Source: Paraphaeosphaeria minitans
Taxonomy: Eukaryota > Ascomycota > Dothideomycetes > Pleosporales > Didymosphaeriaceae
Direction of reading: 5' to 3'
NCBI GenBank assembly: GCA_015832175.1
Contig: WJXW01000004.1
Span: 1,736,001 to 1,800,000, forward strand
Length of the DNA: 64,000 bases
Position numbers and translations under genes: made by a program. Numbering within the stretch: position 1 is the first letter of the stretch; the number at the start of each line of letters is the position of its first letter. Of the stretch, positions 11,757 to 23,256 are shown piece by piece. Under the pieces are notes generated by a model, which saw nothing but the letters and a program-made list of their open reading frames with translations, did not search any database and was not told the origin of the DNA.

Positions 11757-12912
11757 ATGGGCAATGCTTGGGTCCCGGAGGTTGGTGCCACATTTGACCT
11801 TTCACCTGTGGACTATGTAGCAATGCTATCTATTGATGGAGGAGATTCGGAACCTCGCAAAGATGATTCATTTGGACACGAGTATTTGTCTTCTGGCATC
11901 CAGTTCGTGAGTGAATCGAAAGTTTCGGAAGACAATTCCTGGTCAAGGGAAGGTAACCACCCACTCTTGGATTTCCTTTGAATACACGTTGAGAGTCTCA
12001 GATCAACTAAACCATACACTGGCATTAGATGCGAAGCACCCAGGGTGCAAGTATCGCGGCTCTTTCAACCGGAGATACGACCTCCAACGCCATGTGATCA
12101 AACATCAGGATAACCAGAGGGAGGAATGTCTTCTGTTGTTTTTTAAAAAGTCATTCTACTGGTCGGATAAGCTTCTACATCATCTCAGGATGGCTCACGT
12201 AGATATCGAGGAAGCCATTTGCCCGGTCGCGACATGCCGTATGCGAGTACCTTTCATGCTTTTATTGGTCCAGATGCTATCCCACGATTCTCGTTCGAAG
12301 GACAAGACCATCACGTAACGAACCTGTCATGGACTCAACTACAATTTTCGAAGCTGTCCTATATCAGCATGTAACCACAGCACGGAGAGGCTTGTGGTGA
12401 AAGAAATGCAAGGACATCCACGGGAACATGGATCAGAAGCGCGCAAAGCCAACTCTAAAACCATCTTCGCTGCTGGACATGATCCCACGAATGAAAACGT
12501 GATCTATCCATTATGCAGGTTTCGATCGCGAATCATCCAGGACTTCGCAGTCCACTTCCAACAGTTTCACATTTCCAAGGACGGATACGACGCCCCTGTG
12601 AAATTCCCAAGAACGCGGTCAAAACTCATGTCCTACGGTGCCCATTGGTTCTGGGCGACAGAACCGGTCCCGGATGACACTTGCGAGGGCCTAGGTACGG
12701 TGTGGCCCCTGAAAGCTCACATCTCAAACCTTCGTCCTTGTCACGAATACGCGCCCCACCGCATGGCCGTTCTTAGGCTCTACTTGCTATTTGATCATTA
12801 TCCATTGTTCGATGATTACCGAATTTTTTTTCAACCGGCGATCTGTGGTGGGGATAGGCAACATTGCGCGATGCCGAGCAAACAGCTCGTGTCACTGTTA
12901 ATTCTGGACTAA
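11757..12912 (+). pseudogene. C2H2 zinc-finger gene interrupted by an in-frame stop
   Basis: Exon 1 (11757-11952) joins exon 2 from 12029 through a 76 bp phase-1 intron (GTAACC donor, AACTAAACC branch, TTAG acceptor). Exon 2 encodes HPGCKYRGSFNRRYDLQRH..H, a typical fungal finger except that the first zinc Cys is missing; Ala lies where it is expected. CPVATC and a His follow. A TAA at 12316-12318 ends the frame. The same frame resumes with another finger-like unit (CPISACNHSTERLVVKEM..GHPREH) and a degenerate one (YPLCRFRSRIIQDFAVHFQQFH), staying open to 12912. I could not find a phase-compatible intron that removes the TAA. A nonsense-interrupted or decaying zinc-finger gene is the simplest reading; a truncated 161 aa product is the alternative. 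Confidence 0.5.
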
Positions 12913-13571
12913 TCAGTGACCGGCGGTAGGTACATGATATCGTACTTCGGAAGCATAAGTCGTAATGAAAGCTTGATTGGCTGGCTTTTTCTGACCCGGG
13001 GCTATTCGACTCGGGCACGCGTCGTCGTCGTCATCATCATCGCTATTCACGACCAAGCCCTTCGAGCGACCGCGGAGCTATTTGCTCCTAACCTTCACTC
13101 GGATTAGCTTTTGCCTCTTTACGACAGCTTAATGTTTTCTTATCCGTCTTTAGCGCTTTCCCTTGAGCCTTCTTCCCGTCGGGTTGATTGTCTATTCTTT
13201 CCTCGCTCTTATGAGGTCTGTTTCCGGCTCTATCTTGCGACAATGTATTTACCGTCTCCTCACTGCGCCGTTCGTTCGTTCAGTCATAGTACACACATTT
13301 ATTATCTAGGAGTCATTTAGTTCTTTGATAGGATGAATGAAACTGAAACCTTCTTGCTTGCAAACACGTGCAGAAATGAGTCAGTGTACACGGTGATGAT
13401 CGTAACTGATGCATATGCTACACTATCGTGACAGCTATCTGTAATAGCAAGCAAGTCTTCGCTCGCGATGCAATCCCTATCCCATTCTCATACCATTCAT
13501 GCCATGGCGAAAACCCAAGACAAAAAAACGCCATCGCAATGTTAAATGCAGTCGAAATTTTCATCGCAGAC
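12913..13571. other. Intergenic, no gene seen
   Basis: 659 bp at the 3' side of the PLC-like gene. It contains a short GTC/ATC trinucleotide run near 13021-13045 and otherwise AT-richer sequence. No coding signal. Confidence 0.5.
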
Positions 13572-14660
13572 TCACAGCCCAAACGCAACAGCCACGACAA
13601 CCGCAACGACAACCGCCACCACGCTCGCCCCCCTCCTCCCCGCCGCCGCACTATTATTGTTCGCCGTCGCATTCTCATCCGGTTGCGCCGTCGTCACATT
13701 CTTCCTTCCCGTCGCACTGGACACCCCGTTCGCCTGATCAACACTCGCGATCGCAGGGCCGACGTTGAAGAAATCGACAAGCACAAACTGCGGTGCGCGG
13801 CCATACACACCCGTGCAATTATCCAACTGCGTACCCAAACTCCCCAGCCCCGTCTCGGCATTCGTGACATTGACGTACGTGCTGTTGGGTTGCTGGATGC
13901 CGAACAGCGCGGTGCTGTACAGGAAGTGGTTCATGAGGAACATGCGGCCGCCGGTGGAGCTTGTGGTGAGGCCGGTCGGGCGATTCGGCGTGCAGGTGTA
14001 GTTAGACGGACTCTCATTCTCGTAGTCGCTTTCGAAAATGTAGGTGAATTCGTCCATCAGATAGGGATACTGGCTGCTCGTCTCACTCAGGCTCGCAACG
14101 AACGTCATCAACCGCGTGCCGTTGTTGATCAGGGTCTGTAGTGTCGGCCAGGTTTTGGGCACCGTGGCAGACGGCGGCGTGTACGCGTGGGAATCGATGC
14201 CAGAGGCGGCGAATTGCGCGCCGATGTCTGCAGCGCTGGCGTCGTCCGAGTTTACAATGAGTACGGTGACGACTTCGTTTTTGTTCGCGTCAGCGTCCAT
14301 CCATGTCTTGATTTCTTTAAGCCAGTTGGTGAGCGAGCCGGCATCGAGGAGGTCGCATGTTGAGTGGCACAGGCGCCACTTGTCGGATCCGGAGGCGCTG
14401 CTGTTCTTGTGGACTTGAGCGGAGAGGAGACGTACGCCGGCTTCGAGTTGGACGGTCGAGTTGTAGTACTGGTTCCCTGAGGTGGAGAAGGAGGTTGATT
14501 TGTCGCGGAGGAAGGGTGAGTCGTGTGCGCCAAGGTGGGTCATATTGTTGTAGGCGCGGCTGCATAACGAGGGCGAGTTGTTGCAGGCTGTTTGTGCGGA
14601 GGTGGTGGATGTGAGGAAGGGGAGGAGGGCGGCCGCCTGGAGGAGGATTTTGACGAACAT
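13572..14660 (-). CDS. Secreted, GPI-anchored PLC-like phosphodiesterase
   Basis: Single-exon 362 aa protein starting MFVKILLQAAALLPFL, a signal peptide ending near TSAQT. The PLC-like TIM-barrel family signature is visible: NNMTHLGAHDSPF with the first catalytic-type His, then VRLLSAQVH, WRLCHSTCDLLDAGSL and WLKEIKTWMD. It ends in a Ser/Ala-rich linker and a strongly hydrophobic tail (VVAVVVAVVVAVAFGL), as expected for a GPI signal. Multiple N-x-S/T sites fit secretion. The fungal family is related to bacterial PI-PLC X domains but its substrate is unknown. An in-frame ATG 11 codons upstream (MIQFTHPYLFN) would dilute the signal peptide, so I preferred the internal start. Confidence 0.85.
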   Translation of the reverse strand: MFVKILLQAAALLPFLTSTTSAQTACNNSPSLCSRAYNNMTHLGAHDSPFLRDKSTSFSTSGNQYYNSTVQLEAGVRLLSAQVHKNSSASGSDKWRLCHSTCDLLDAGSLTNWLKEIKTWMDADANKNEVVTVLIVNSDDASAADIGAQFAASGIDSHAYTPPSATVPKTWPTLQTLINNGTRLMTFVASLSETSSQYPYLMDEFTYIFESDYENESPSNYTCTPNRPTGLTTSSTGGRMFLMNHFLYSTALFGIQQPNSTYVNVTNAETGLGSLGTQLDNCTGVYGRAPQFVLVDFFNVGPAIASVDQANGVSSATGRKNVTTAQPDENATANNNSAAAGRRGASVVAVVVAVVVAVAFGL

Positions 14661-15483
14661 ATTGAAGAGGTATGGATGTGTGAACTGTATCAATTAAGTC
14701 TACGTTAACGATAAGAACCGTGTTGATGATGTTGATGCAGCGACAGTAGATGGGATCATATGTTGTCTTCGTTGAAGCGACAGACAGTGACCAACCAAAA
14801 GACCGAACCTCAGGTACAGCGCGAGCAAACAAAGCTTGAAAATATCCCAGTCCCAAACAGCAGCACGGCACAACTTTAAAGGCTTACCCGTGGCCGTCAG
14901 CGGCACACTGACATTGTGCTCGCAGTGGAGCCGCACGCTGGACGGTGCATGTGAGACGCCACTGCACCGCCCCCTCGACACTGCTACTGCTCCAGTCTCA
15001 TCAGGCGTCGTCAGCGCGGCCGGGCGGCGGCACTACGCCACTGTTGAAACGCGACGCGACCGTCTAAGAATAGGCGGGCGTGATGTAGCGGCGCTTTTGG
15101 GGTGCATGTCTGGCTGGCAGATGTGGAGCGAGACGCGCTGTGTGCGGGATTGGCGTCATGTTAGGCGGAGGGATGAGGGACCCTGGCGGCGGCGGCGGCG
15201 ACCATCTTCATTCTTCTGCGCTTCTGGTGTGGTGGATGCGAGGCTCCCCGGACGCGTTCGTCTGAAAGGAGTAAACATGGCTGTTGTTCATTTCTTTGAT
15301 GTCTTGTTGATTTCCTCTCATCATGTCGTGGCGATTTGATTCATAGCACTTTGGCAGCGCACTCAGCCATCCGATTTTATCGATAGACTATTGCAACCAA
15401 CCCCCCCGTTCATCGCACCCAGCTCCGCAACTGCGCACGTGTACGACCCACATCCATCCCGCTCCACGCACACCGCAGCCATC
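14661..15483. promoter_or_regulatory. Divergent intergenic region
   Basis: 823 bp between the start of the PLC-like gene (-) and the start of the calycin-like gene (+); it must hold both promoters. It includes a GGC-repeat run near 15184-15201. No conserved ORF is seen. Confidence 0.45.
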
Positions 15484-16071
15484 ATGCTCATCCTTCGCGC
15501 GCCCTCCAGCCTCCCCACGACCGAGCCCTCCCCCTCCGTCGCCCCGCCTACCCTGCAATGGCTCTCCGGCCCCTGGAACGTCACACACTCCACGCTGCCC
15601 ATGTGGAAGAAGAATAAGAACGTTGTGATTACCTACACGCCCGTCCCGTCTACGTCCCCGCCCCAACTCGATGACCTCGTCACCTACCAGCCTCTCTCCT
15701 CCACGAAAACGAAGACTGTACGCGGTCTGGACAAGCCGTTCTCTGTCCCGAATACCGCTGCGGCAGGGGAAGACGAGGCCACAGCGAGTCTGGCGTACAA
15801 CTGGCGCGGCAAGGGCTGGCTCATGATTGCGAGTTCGAAGTGGGAGATACTAGCACACGGCGACGAGGAGGGCACTGGAAACGCCTATGTGGTTACGTTC
15901 TTCGCGAAGACGCTTTTCACGCCTGCAGGCGTGGATGTGTATTCCAGGAAGGGTGCGCTGAAGGCTGGGACGGTGGAGGCGATCAAGGCAGGTCTGGCAG
16001 GGTTGGGTGGGCAGGTTGCCGGGCTGGCCAAGGACGTGTTCGAGGTTGCCATGGATGATGAGAGGAAGTGA
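15484..16071 (+). CDS. Small conserved fungal protein, possible lipocalin/calycin fold
   Basis: 195 aa intronless frame. Recognisable blocks are LQWLSGPWNVTHSTLPMW, ITYTPVP, LDDLVTYQ, WRGKGWLMIASSKWEILA and AYVVTFFAKTLFTPAGVDVY. Alternating hydrophobic strands with conserved Trp and Gly suggest a beta-barrel of lipocalin/fatty-acid-binding type, but this is inferred from pattern only. The C-terminus is an amphipathic helix (EAIKAGLAGLGGQVAGLAKD). No signal peptide is seen, so it is likely cytosolic. An upstream in-frame ATG at 15391 would add 31 Pro/Ser/His-rich residues; MLILRAPSS at 15484 is the better start. Confidence 0.7.
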   Translation: MLILRAPSSLPTTEPSPSVAPPTLQWLSGPWNVTHSTLPMWKKNKNVVITYTPVPSTSPPQLDDLVTYQPLSSTKTKTVRGLDKPFSVPNTAAAGEDEATASLAYNWRGKGWLMIASSKWEILAHGDEEGTGNAYVVTFFAKTLFTPAGVDVYSRKGALKAGTVEAIKAGLAGLGGQVAGLAKDVFEVAMDDERK

Positions 16072-18377
16072 GGTTGGTGGAGGCATTGGATTGGAATAGA
16101 AGATACCCTTTCTCGTTGCTCAAAGTACACACTTGACGTAATATGTCCCTAACACACCGCTATAATCATAATAATATATACACAACATGCTTTCTATTGA
16201 TTACGATCACACTCATCACAACATAATGTAATTATCTCCATCTTCTTTTCCACTCAAAGACATGTTTTCTCAGCGGAAAAGAAACCACTCTTTCACTAAC
16301 AAGTAAAACAGGTCCCGGCGTCCTTATTCAACCATCACACAAGACTTCTGGGCTGGATAACGTGGAAAGACAAGACGTAAACACTGAACTTCTCAGGGTG
16401 GCCGCAAAGAATGTACATATGGCAAGTCACTGAGCTACAGCGTCAAGGATAGGATGGAGGCACTGCAATCTCTAGCTCTGTCGAACAGCAAGCATAGAAG
16501 TGGCGAACGAATCACCTACCACGCCTCCAGGAGAAGAGATGGGACGGAAAGCACTGCAATCTCTAGCTCCATCGAACAGAAAGCCCAGAAGTGGCGAACG
16601 AATCACCCACCAAAGCCCGAGCAAGCAGTGATTGTGGCGAACCAAGCAATTCCTAGTGAACAGGAAACGGCGGTACCCACGGGAGCAGTCTCGCGCTACG
16701 AAGAGTCACACGGTGCACATTCATACCCGGTGGAACGCTGTACCGGTCTGGACGAAATAAACCTCTGCGGAACACAGCACGAACTCATCCCCCACGTTCG
16801 TACCCTTTGTCGGCTCTCTCCCGCACGCGAAGTCGACGATGCATACAGCACTGTCACCTCGAGCGCCGAGGAGGTGCTCAGGGGACAGCATCTGGACTAA
16901 AGAAGAGATGAGTATTTTTCAGGGATGCTGATACGATGCCGCGAAGGTAGAGATGCAGAGCATCGTATCATATCCATTCACAGAAACACACTCATGTATG
17001 CACCGCGACGTTTTTCTAACCACTTTTCATCATCCCAACACTTCCTTCCCCACAAAAATGAGCATGGAAACCCCTCCTTACCAACATCTTCACGGAACAG
17101 AAAAGATGGCATAGAAAAACACTGCAATTCTAGCCCAGACGAAGAGCAGCCATGACGAACGAAACCAACTTCTTCCGGCCCCAGGAGAACGAACATCCGC
17201 ACTGGGAAGTTCCTAGTACAAGTCTCGCATACCACCGTCACTGACACGCGGGCAGCTGCTTACTGGCATGTTTGGTGGCTCATGTGCTCGGCATCGACGC
17301 GGTCTTCCCGCTGATAGGAGACAGCAGGTCACGGAACCCGCACACAAGCGTGTTGCACGATCGCAGCGCCTCGACACTGCGATTCTTGGCCCAGACGAGA
17401 GGCCCCGTTGGAATAAGTGGACGAGGAAACGTCGAGCGGCAAGTAGCTAGACCACTACCTGTCGTCCCTCCTGGTGCCTCACCGCGGCGCGTCGGATGTG
17501 GAAACGTTGCAGACCTTTGCCACGCTGAGGCGAATGATTTTCTCATGATTTCTTCTGGTCGAGTTGACGCGAACATATGCCCCGTAAGATACTGGACAAA
17601 AGAGTCTACGACTTCCGTCCAATAGGTGAATGGTTATCGTCGAGTAATACAAAGCAGCACTGCAATCTGGGTCTTTGCCACCCATCCGGTCATCAGGAAA
17701 TATCACCTTATCACATTACGAACCACATTCAAACATAGTTGTATTTCACGTCGAACACAGTAGTCGTACTAATACATCCAACCATGCCCTGTCCTCATGC
17801 AGCACAACATACTAAACAATACTCGATGAACCATCGATTCCTCCCACCCGAATCCTCACCGTGCGCCAAACGCCAGTCCCAGCACGCAAAGCAGAGTACC
17901 GTACTAGCAATGTATTTTGAATAAGAAAGAAAATTGAAGGAGCAGAGCAGGACAGGCCTGCTGCCCGGTCCGGTCCACGTCCACGTCCACGGCGAGACGC
18001 ACCCTTTCGTGTGATAGAAGAGAATTTCCTTTTTCGACAATGACAATGGTGCAAACAACCACCCGATTTTCAAAGATTACAAATTTGAAGGCCATGGTAG
18101 GCGAAGTGAAGTAAAGCGAAGACTAACGCGCTCGGGGATATATTCGTTCATGCGGCCGTGAGTTCGTCTGCGTCGTGTGTCGATGCAAGCAAGTTTCGTT
18201 CGACATCATAATCGTATCCAAAATGGTCCGTGAGACATGATGGATCCAAGACGTAGCGCGTCAGCCATGATGCGATCGTACCGAAGCAGGTCGAGGTATC
18301 GACGAAGATCCGTGGTGAACGCCGTGTGTTCCTCTGACCTGGAGAGGGGGCAAAGCTTCAGAAGGCTCACTGTTCTC
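16072..18377. other. Long gene-poor stretch with degenerate repeats
   Basis: 2.3 kb between the calycin-like gene and the 3' end of ASE1. The largest frame (16454-16900, 148 codons) carries the 91 bp duplication described separately. Because 91 is not a multiple of three, the duplication shifts frame, which argues against a conserved protein. No family-like sequence was found. Confidence 0.5.
16461..16607 (+). repeat. Direct duplication with 91 bp period
   Basis: A 56 bp core beginning CACTGCAATCTCTAGCTC and ending GGCGAACGAATCACC occurs at 16461-16516 and again at 16552-16607, with 5 mismatches. A weaker third copy begins at 17120 (CACTGCAATTCTAGC, then GACGAACGAAACC), and the first ten bases recur at 17658. 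Confidence 0.8.
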
Positions 18378-20735
18378 CTAGTACGCGTCGCCATCGTCGG
18401 TCCATCCACACTCGCTGCCCTCGACTGCGCGCGCCATCTGACCGCCGTCTTCGAGCATATAGGTGGCCCCATCTACCGGACGAATGCCTCGCATCTTCTT
18501 GCCGTGGACACCGCGTGGTGATGCGGCATGTCCACCCTCCGGCGTGAAGCGTTTGCTTCGCGCCATTTGCTGACGGTGGTAATATAGGTCGACATCGCGC
18601 TCCGGGGGATCGTCTGATTGCTCGCTGAATGTCTCCCAATTCTCAGAGCCAGACTGCATGGTAGCGCCCGTTCCTGTCGAAGAGGTCTGCGATAATTGTC
18701 TGCTCGGGGGGATGTACTGAGGTGTGTAGTTCGAGCGCATAGTCTGCGACATGTAAGAGCGGTCGTCGAAGGTATCCTCCGGGGGAACGTGACGTACGAT
18801 GCTTTCGCTGCGCTCGCCACGATTGAAGTCGAACCGATTCGAAGGTGTAGCCACTGGCTCGGGAGGGATGAACAAGTCCTTCATTCTTGGGGGAGGCGCC
18901 ATTGGAGGAGGCATCTTTCGAGCCGTAGACTCCCTGAGGTCTTCGCGAGACGGTGGGGCCATTCTGCGTTCTGGAGAGTTACCACCATGCGGTATCGTCT
19001 TCAAGGGTGCACGGGCTGGGATCTTAGAAGGACTCTTCGGCCCTGTGGCTGACGACATTACCGAGCTTGCGAACGGATGGCGTCCTATAGTGCTCTGGCT
19101 GAAATTTGGTGCTGGCGTCTTAGCCCTGGTAGGTGGTGGCGGGCCGCGAACACTCGCGGACCGACTAATTGAACTGACGGATTGGGATTTGGAATGCCCT
19201 TTGGTGGGCATAGGTGCTGCTGATGGAGTCTTTGATCGTGGCGGCGGGGCCTTCTGCGCACAAGCATATAGTTCATCCAGATAGCGCTCGCCCAGGACAA
19301 GGAAGGGACGGCCATACTCGTCCTCAAATGCTTCGAGCGTCACCTTTAATTCAGCTTCGATCTTGGGCAGCTCCTTGGCAATACGTTTTCGCATCTTCTC
19401 TTCTCGTAGCAGTTTCCCAGGATCGCGCCTCTCGCCTTTCTGTCCCTTTCCCATGAGACGCGACGCATCCTGGCTTGACTGCGCTAGGTCCTGGCGCTCC
19501 TGGATCAGCTCACGATGTCTATCAATCTTCCGGAGAATTGGCAGTCGTTGCTCTTTGAGCGCTTCCAGGCGCGAGATTTCGGCTTCGTGTGACGAAAGGA
19601 GCGCGTCGGTGCATACGTCCGAGAAGGCAGGTGTGAAGTCAAGCATCTCCTCTTCAGAGAAGTACAACGAATCCCATAGCTCTTGCAGCGTCACTCTCGC
19701 TTCCTCGACAAAGATGTGAAGGTTCTGGCGCTTCAGCTCGTGCAGACGCGAGAGCTCGTCCTCGAATTCATTGATTGCCCGCAGACCACAGCCGCGATTC
19801 CTAGCCAGTAACTGCTTGCGCTCCGCCTGGTCGATGTTCAGGCGGTCCCACAGGTCTTCGATGGTGGAGCGCAACAGTCCGAGTCGTCGCTCGCGGCCGC
19901 GCTTCTCCTCGACGAGACGCTCCTTCTTCGCCTTGAGCTCAGCGATGTCTTCGTTGTGCAGTCCGAGCTGCTCGGGAGCCTCGCGGTGGTACTTAACCAC
20001 GGAGGTGTCCGTCTGTGCCTGGGGCGTGCCCAGCTCTGCCCAGAGCTGGATCATCTCCTGACACAGCGTTTGAACGGTGCTCAAGCGGCGATTATACTCT
20101 TCGTAGACGCGCGAGAACTCGCGGTCGAGGGAGGAGACGTATGACGGCGAGATGTCGAAAGACGGCGAGATGGCGGCGTTTGGCGCGGTGGGAGGAAGCT
20201 TGACCTGCACAAAGTCTCTGTCCAAGTGCGATGCGTATGATTCGAGGGCTTCAGCGAGTTCTGCGCGCGTTAGCATAATGGACTACAAGGGGAAGGAGGC
20301 GACCTACTCCGCACTTGCTCGAAGCGCTCGCGGTGAAGTTTGCTGACGGTGGCGTACTTTTCCTTCAGCTCCTTGAGGCAGCGGGCAAGCGGGTACGTGA
20401 CTTCGAGACCGTCGTCAGGCTCGTAGTTGGGGTTTGGCTTGTTATCATCTAGTGCAGCCTCCATCTGGCGAATCGTCGCGATCAGGCGCCCGGCCTCCTC
20501 CGTCATCTCATGCTTCTCATTCGTCGTCTGCTTAAGTTGACCGTGGAGTGTTTCGGACAGCGCCGAGAAGAGCTGCACGCATTAGCATTGATTGCTGGCT
20601 CTGTTGTGAAGCATGTGCGCTCACCTCGGCCTCGCGCGAGTCGCGCTCATGGCTCGCGACGCCGATCTCGTCAAACAGGCCGTGCAGCTGACCGATGATG
20701 GTGGTGACTTGCTGGGCCAGGTAGCTCGTGTCCAT
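18378..20735 (-). CDS. ase1: ASE1/PRC1/MAP65 microtubule-bundling protein
   Basis: Spindle midzone protein that cross-links antiparallel microtubules. Exons are 20735-20625, 20572-20308 and 20260-18378, in total 753 codons (752 aa). Intron 20573-20624 is phase 0; intron 20261-20307 is phase 1 (GTAGGT donor, GCTAAC branch) and restores FEQVRKLAEALESYASHL across the junction. The N-terminal half is a long coiled coil starting MDTSYLAQQVTTIIGQLHGL. The conserved MAP65 spectrin region carries LQELWDSLYFSEEEM, ILRKIDRHRELIQER and GRPFLVLGERYLDEL. The C-terminal 270 residues are disordered and rich in Ser/Pro/Arg, typical of the Cdk- and kinesin-regulated tail. Length and architecture match fungal Ase1. 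Confidence 0.93.
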
Positions 20736-21652
20736 GGTGACTGTTGAGCCTCCCGGCTAGTATCGTCGTCTGGAAATGCGCATGCACGAATGATCTGCGT
20801 GCAGGTGGGGGAGCTGCTGAACCGAGGAATGTAGCGTATGCGTGTTGTCGTGGCAGGCGCAATCCTCCAGCGCAGGTAAAAGAACGGAGCCGCGCACGTC
20901 GAGGCGCGCAAGGAGCAGTGATGCGCAGTGAAGCGCAGTGGAATGAGGAAGTCGAGATTGTGTGCGTGCGGGCGGGCGGCGGGTGTGATGCAATGTTGGA
21001 GATGGCTTGGGGTGGTGATGGCGAGCGGCCCAGTATCCGCCGTTTATTTGGGAAGCCGCGTTGCCAGGGCGACAGCCGCACAACACCAACACCGCCCGCC
21101 GGATCACGAGAACGCTTGTTTCACCCATTATCGATCCATCTCCTCCCAGCCTATGAGGACGCCTACCGCCCGCACCAAGCAAGGACAACCGTTGCGTAAC
21201 TCGCGTATAAGGCGGTTCGCTTTCGCCGCTCTCCCCATCCGTGCTAAGCAAGGCATCGATGGCAGCTGAAGCTTCTCAACAGGATTCAATCTCACATCGC
21301 AACCGTGTCTCCATGTACAACGCGACCCGATGCTTGGCAAACCCTCTGAGCGTGAAGACGGGAGTCTAGCTCTGATCGACTGCGCGGCATCTTATGGCCC
21401 CATCCATGTTCGCAGTGGAGCAGATACATTCTCCACCTGGGAGAACCAATTTGGGGACGCCCACACTCATTGCCTCCTCTACCCAGACTCAGCCTGCACG
21501 GCCCGAACGCTCCACCTTGCGCTCTTACAACTCTGGCTGAATCATGGTCTGGCCCTGACATGCAACTAATTTGACTCGGAACTCCAGTTCTACATCCGGT
21601 ATGTAACTCACACTGACTTTGTACCCGCGCCCAAAGCACTCTCTCTGCTTCT
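20736..21652. other. Intergenic, ASE1 promoter and DUF1308 3' UTR
   Basis: 917 bp. The open frames on both strands are compositionally skewed (Arg, Gly, Pro) and mutually overlapping, so I treat them as chance. The part nearest 20735 must carry the ASE1 promoter. Confidence 0.5.
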
Positions 21653-23256
21653 TCACTTCCTCCGTCCACACTTTGCGATCAGACTCCTACTCTCCCCACA
21701 CAGCCACACGTGCGGTCCCGACTGCCCATCTTCCAGTCCCACCTCGTTGATAAAACGCTCGATTTGCTTTGCCCTCGCGCGATTACTACTTAGTGTAGTG
21801 ACACCCTCTGCCCACCCGTAGAAGAAAATTGCCGTGTTCAGCTCTCCCAGTTCGGTCTGCATCTTCTTCGCGGCAGCAGGGAGCGCGTCAATACGAGAGG
21901 GGATCTCAGCAGGGAAGACGCGGATGGGGAGCTGGAAATTTGGCGGCGAAGGGTGATCGGAGAGAGTTTGCCACTCTTTGAGGATGTCGGCGGGTGCCAT
22001 GTCTTGACAATCACGCTGGGCGAGGAGAAGATTGGCCCGGCGTTTTTCAGCGTCGGTGGCGAGGGTGTCGACAATAACATTCATCTGCTCGGCGGCTTCT
22101 TGGGTCGTGACCATGGGGTGCGAGCCGATTGCCGGGTAGAGATGTGTTGGGAGGAGCTTCTCCTTTCGCTCTTCGAGAATCTGGGCAAGTACTTCGCCGG
22201 GATACCAGTCTAGCATTTCGCATTCGCCATGTGATATGTCTGATATCAACGCCAGAAGAATGGTGCAGTCGATGTTAAGCGTCTTGGAAAGCGTCCTCGC
22301 TCGATCAACCAACAGATTCGGAAGCGCCTCCTGGACCGATGGGGTATCTGGTATCTCGTTCGCACACTCAACTATGATGCCGACCGCTCTCATTTTGTCT
22401 AGAATCATGTCCACCTCTTTGAGTCTTCCCGATGCGAGTCGCGTCAAGACGTACCGTACTTTTGGCGCGTGCCCACGCATTGGGTTCGCTCGCGCAGCAC
22501 GAGCCAATTCGCGCGCACTCTTGACAATTTCGACCTGGTCGTCGTCGTCTTCATCTTCCCAGTTGGTCGGACCAGCGTCTTCCATCTCCGAGTCGGAGTC
22601 GGAGTCGTTTTGCCAGCCCATCTTAGCGAGGTCAAACAACAGCCGTTTTTCAGATGTGGTCGATACGCGTATCCACTCCATGCCGTCAGCGGCCACTATA
22701 TCCACCAGCGCAGAAGTCTTCCCCTTTGACACCCCGCCTTTGAAAGAGCTGGTGGCGTTCTTAGTCTGGCCTTTCTGTCGATTCCAATAGAAGTACTTAC
22801 GGAACGCAAGCAGACCTGACGACCTTTTCGCGGCTGCCCAGAGCGCCTCGTAGTACAAAAGATTAGACGACGCAGCGTGATGCCGAGCCTTTTCTGGTGG
22901 GTGATTCGCGCTCTTCAGCTTTTGAAGAAATGCCAGCTCGTTCTTGAAGTCGCTCCGCAAGGTGCGGTACTCCACCTGATACGGTATCTTGGCCTGCCTT
23001 TGGCTGATGTCGACCTAAGGTATCAAGTCAGTGTGAGTTAACTCGGGATGGTGTATCTCTTAGCTAAGTGAGAAAGAAGTGTCATGTTCCGCAAGTGAGA
23101 CATCCACTGTGTAACTGAGGGTTTACTTACGGCTGTGACATATTGCTCGACTTCCTCATGCAGTGATTTGCATCTTTCGATGAGATCGTCGACAATAGGT
23201 GCATCCAAATCCATGGCTTGGACGCTGGAAGCCAACGAGTCGGTCATCTTGCTCAA
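21653..23256 (-). CDS. DUF1308 family protein
   Basis: Exons are 23256-23131 and 23014-21653 with a 116 bp phase-0 intron (GTAAGT donor, TTAG acceptor) inside EEVEQYVTA/VDISQRQAKIPYQVEY. The protein is 495 aa. Features are an N-terminal helical region, the DUF1308 core around ALVDIVAADGMEWIRVST and LLFDLAKMGWQNDSD, an acidic linker, and a C-terminal segment with NIDCTILLALISDISHGEC resembling a PIN-like nuclease core. The family (human C7orf25) has no established reaction that I can name with certainty; the PIN-like comparison is inference. An internal ATG three codons in (MTDSLASS) is an equally good start. Confidence 0.8.

Noticed and set aside
12240..12348. An intron (GTATGC donor) removing the TAA of the zinc-finger gene
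   Set aside because: Donor phase 1 and acceptor phase 2 do not match, so the finger after it would be out of frame.
16454..16900. 148-codon open frame over the 91 bp duplication
   Set aside because: The duplication is out of frame, no family signal is seen, and the composition is not protein-like; kept only as a repeat.
20744..21251. Long open frames on both strands upstream of ASE1
   Set aside because: They overlap on opposite strands, are Arg/Gly/Pro-skewed from GC-rich sequence, and resemble nothing known.
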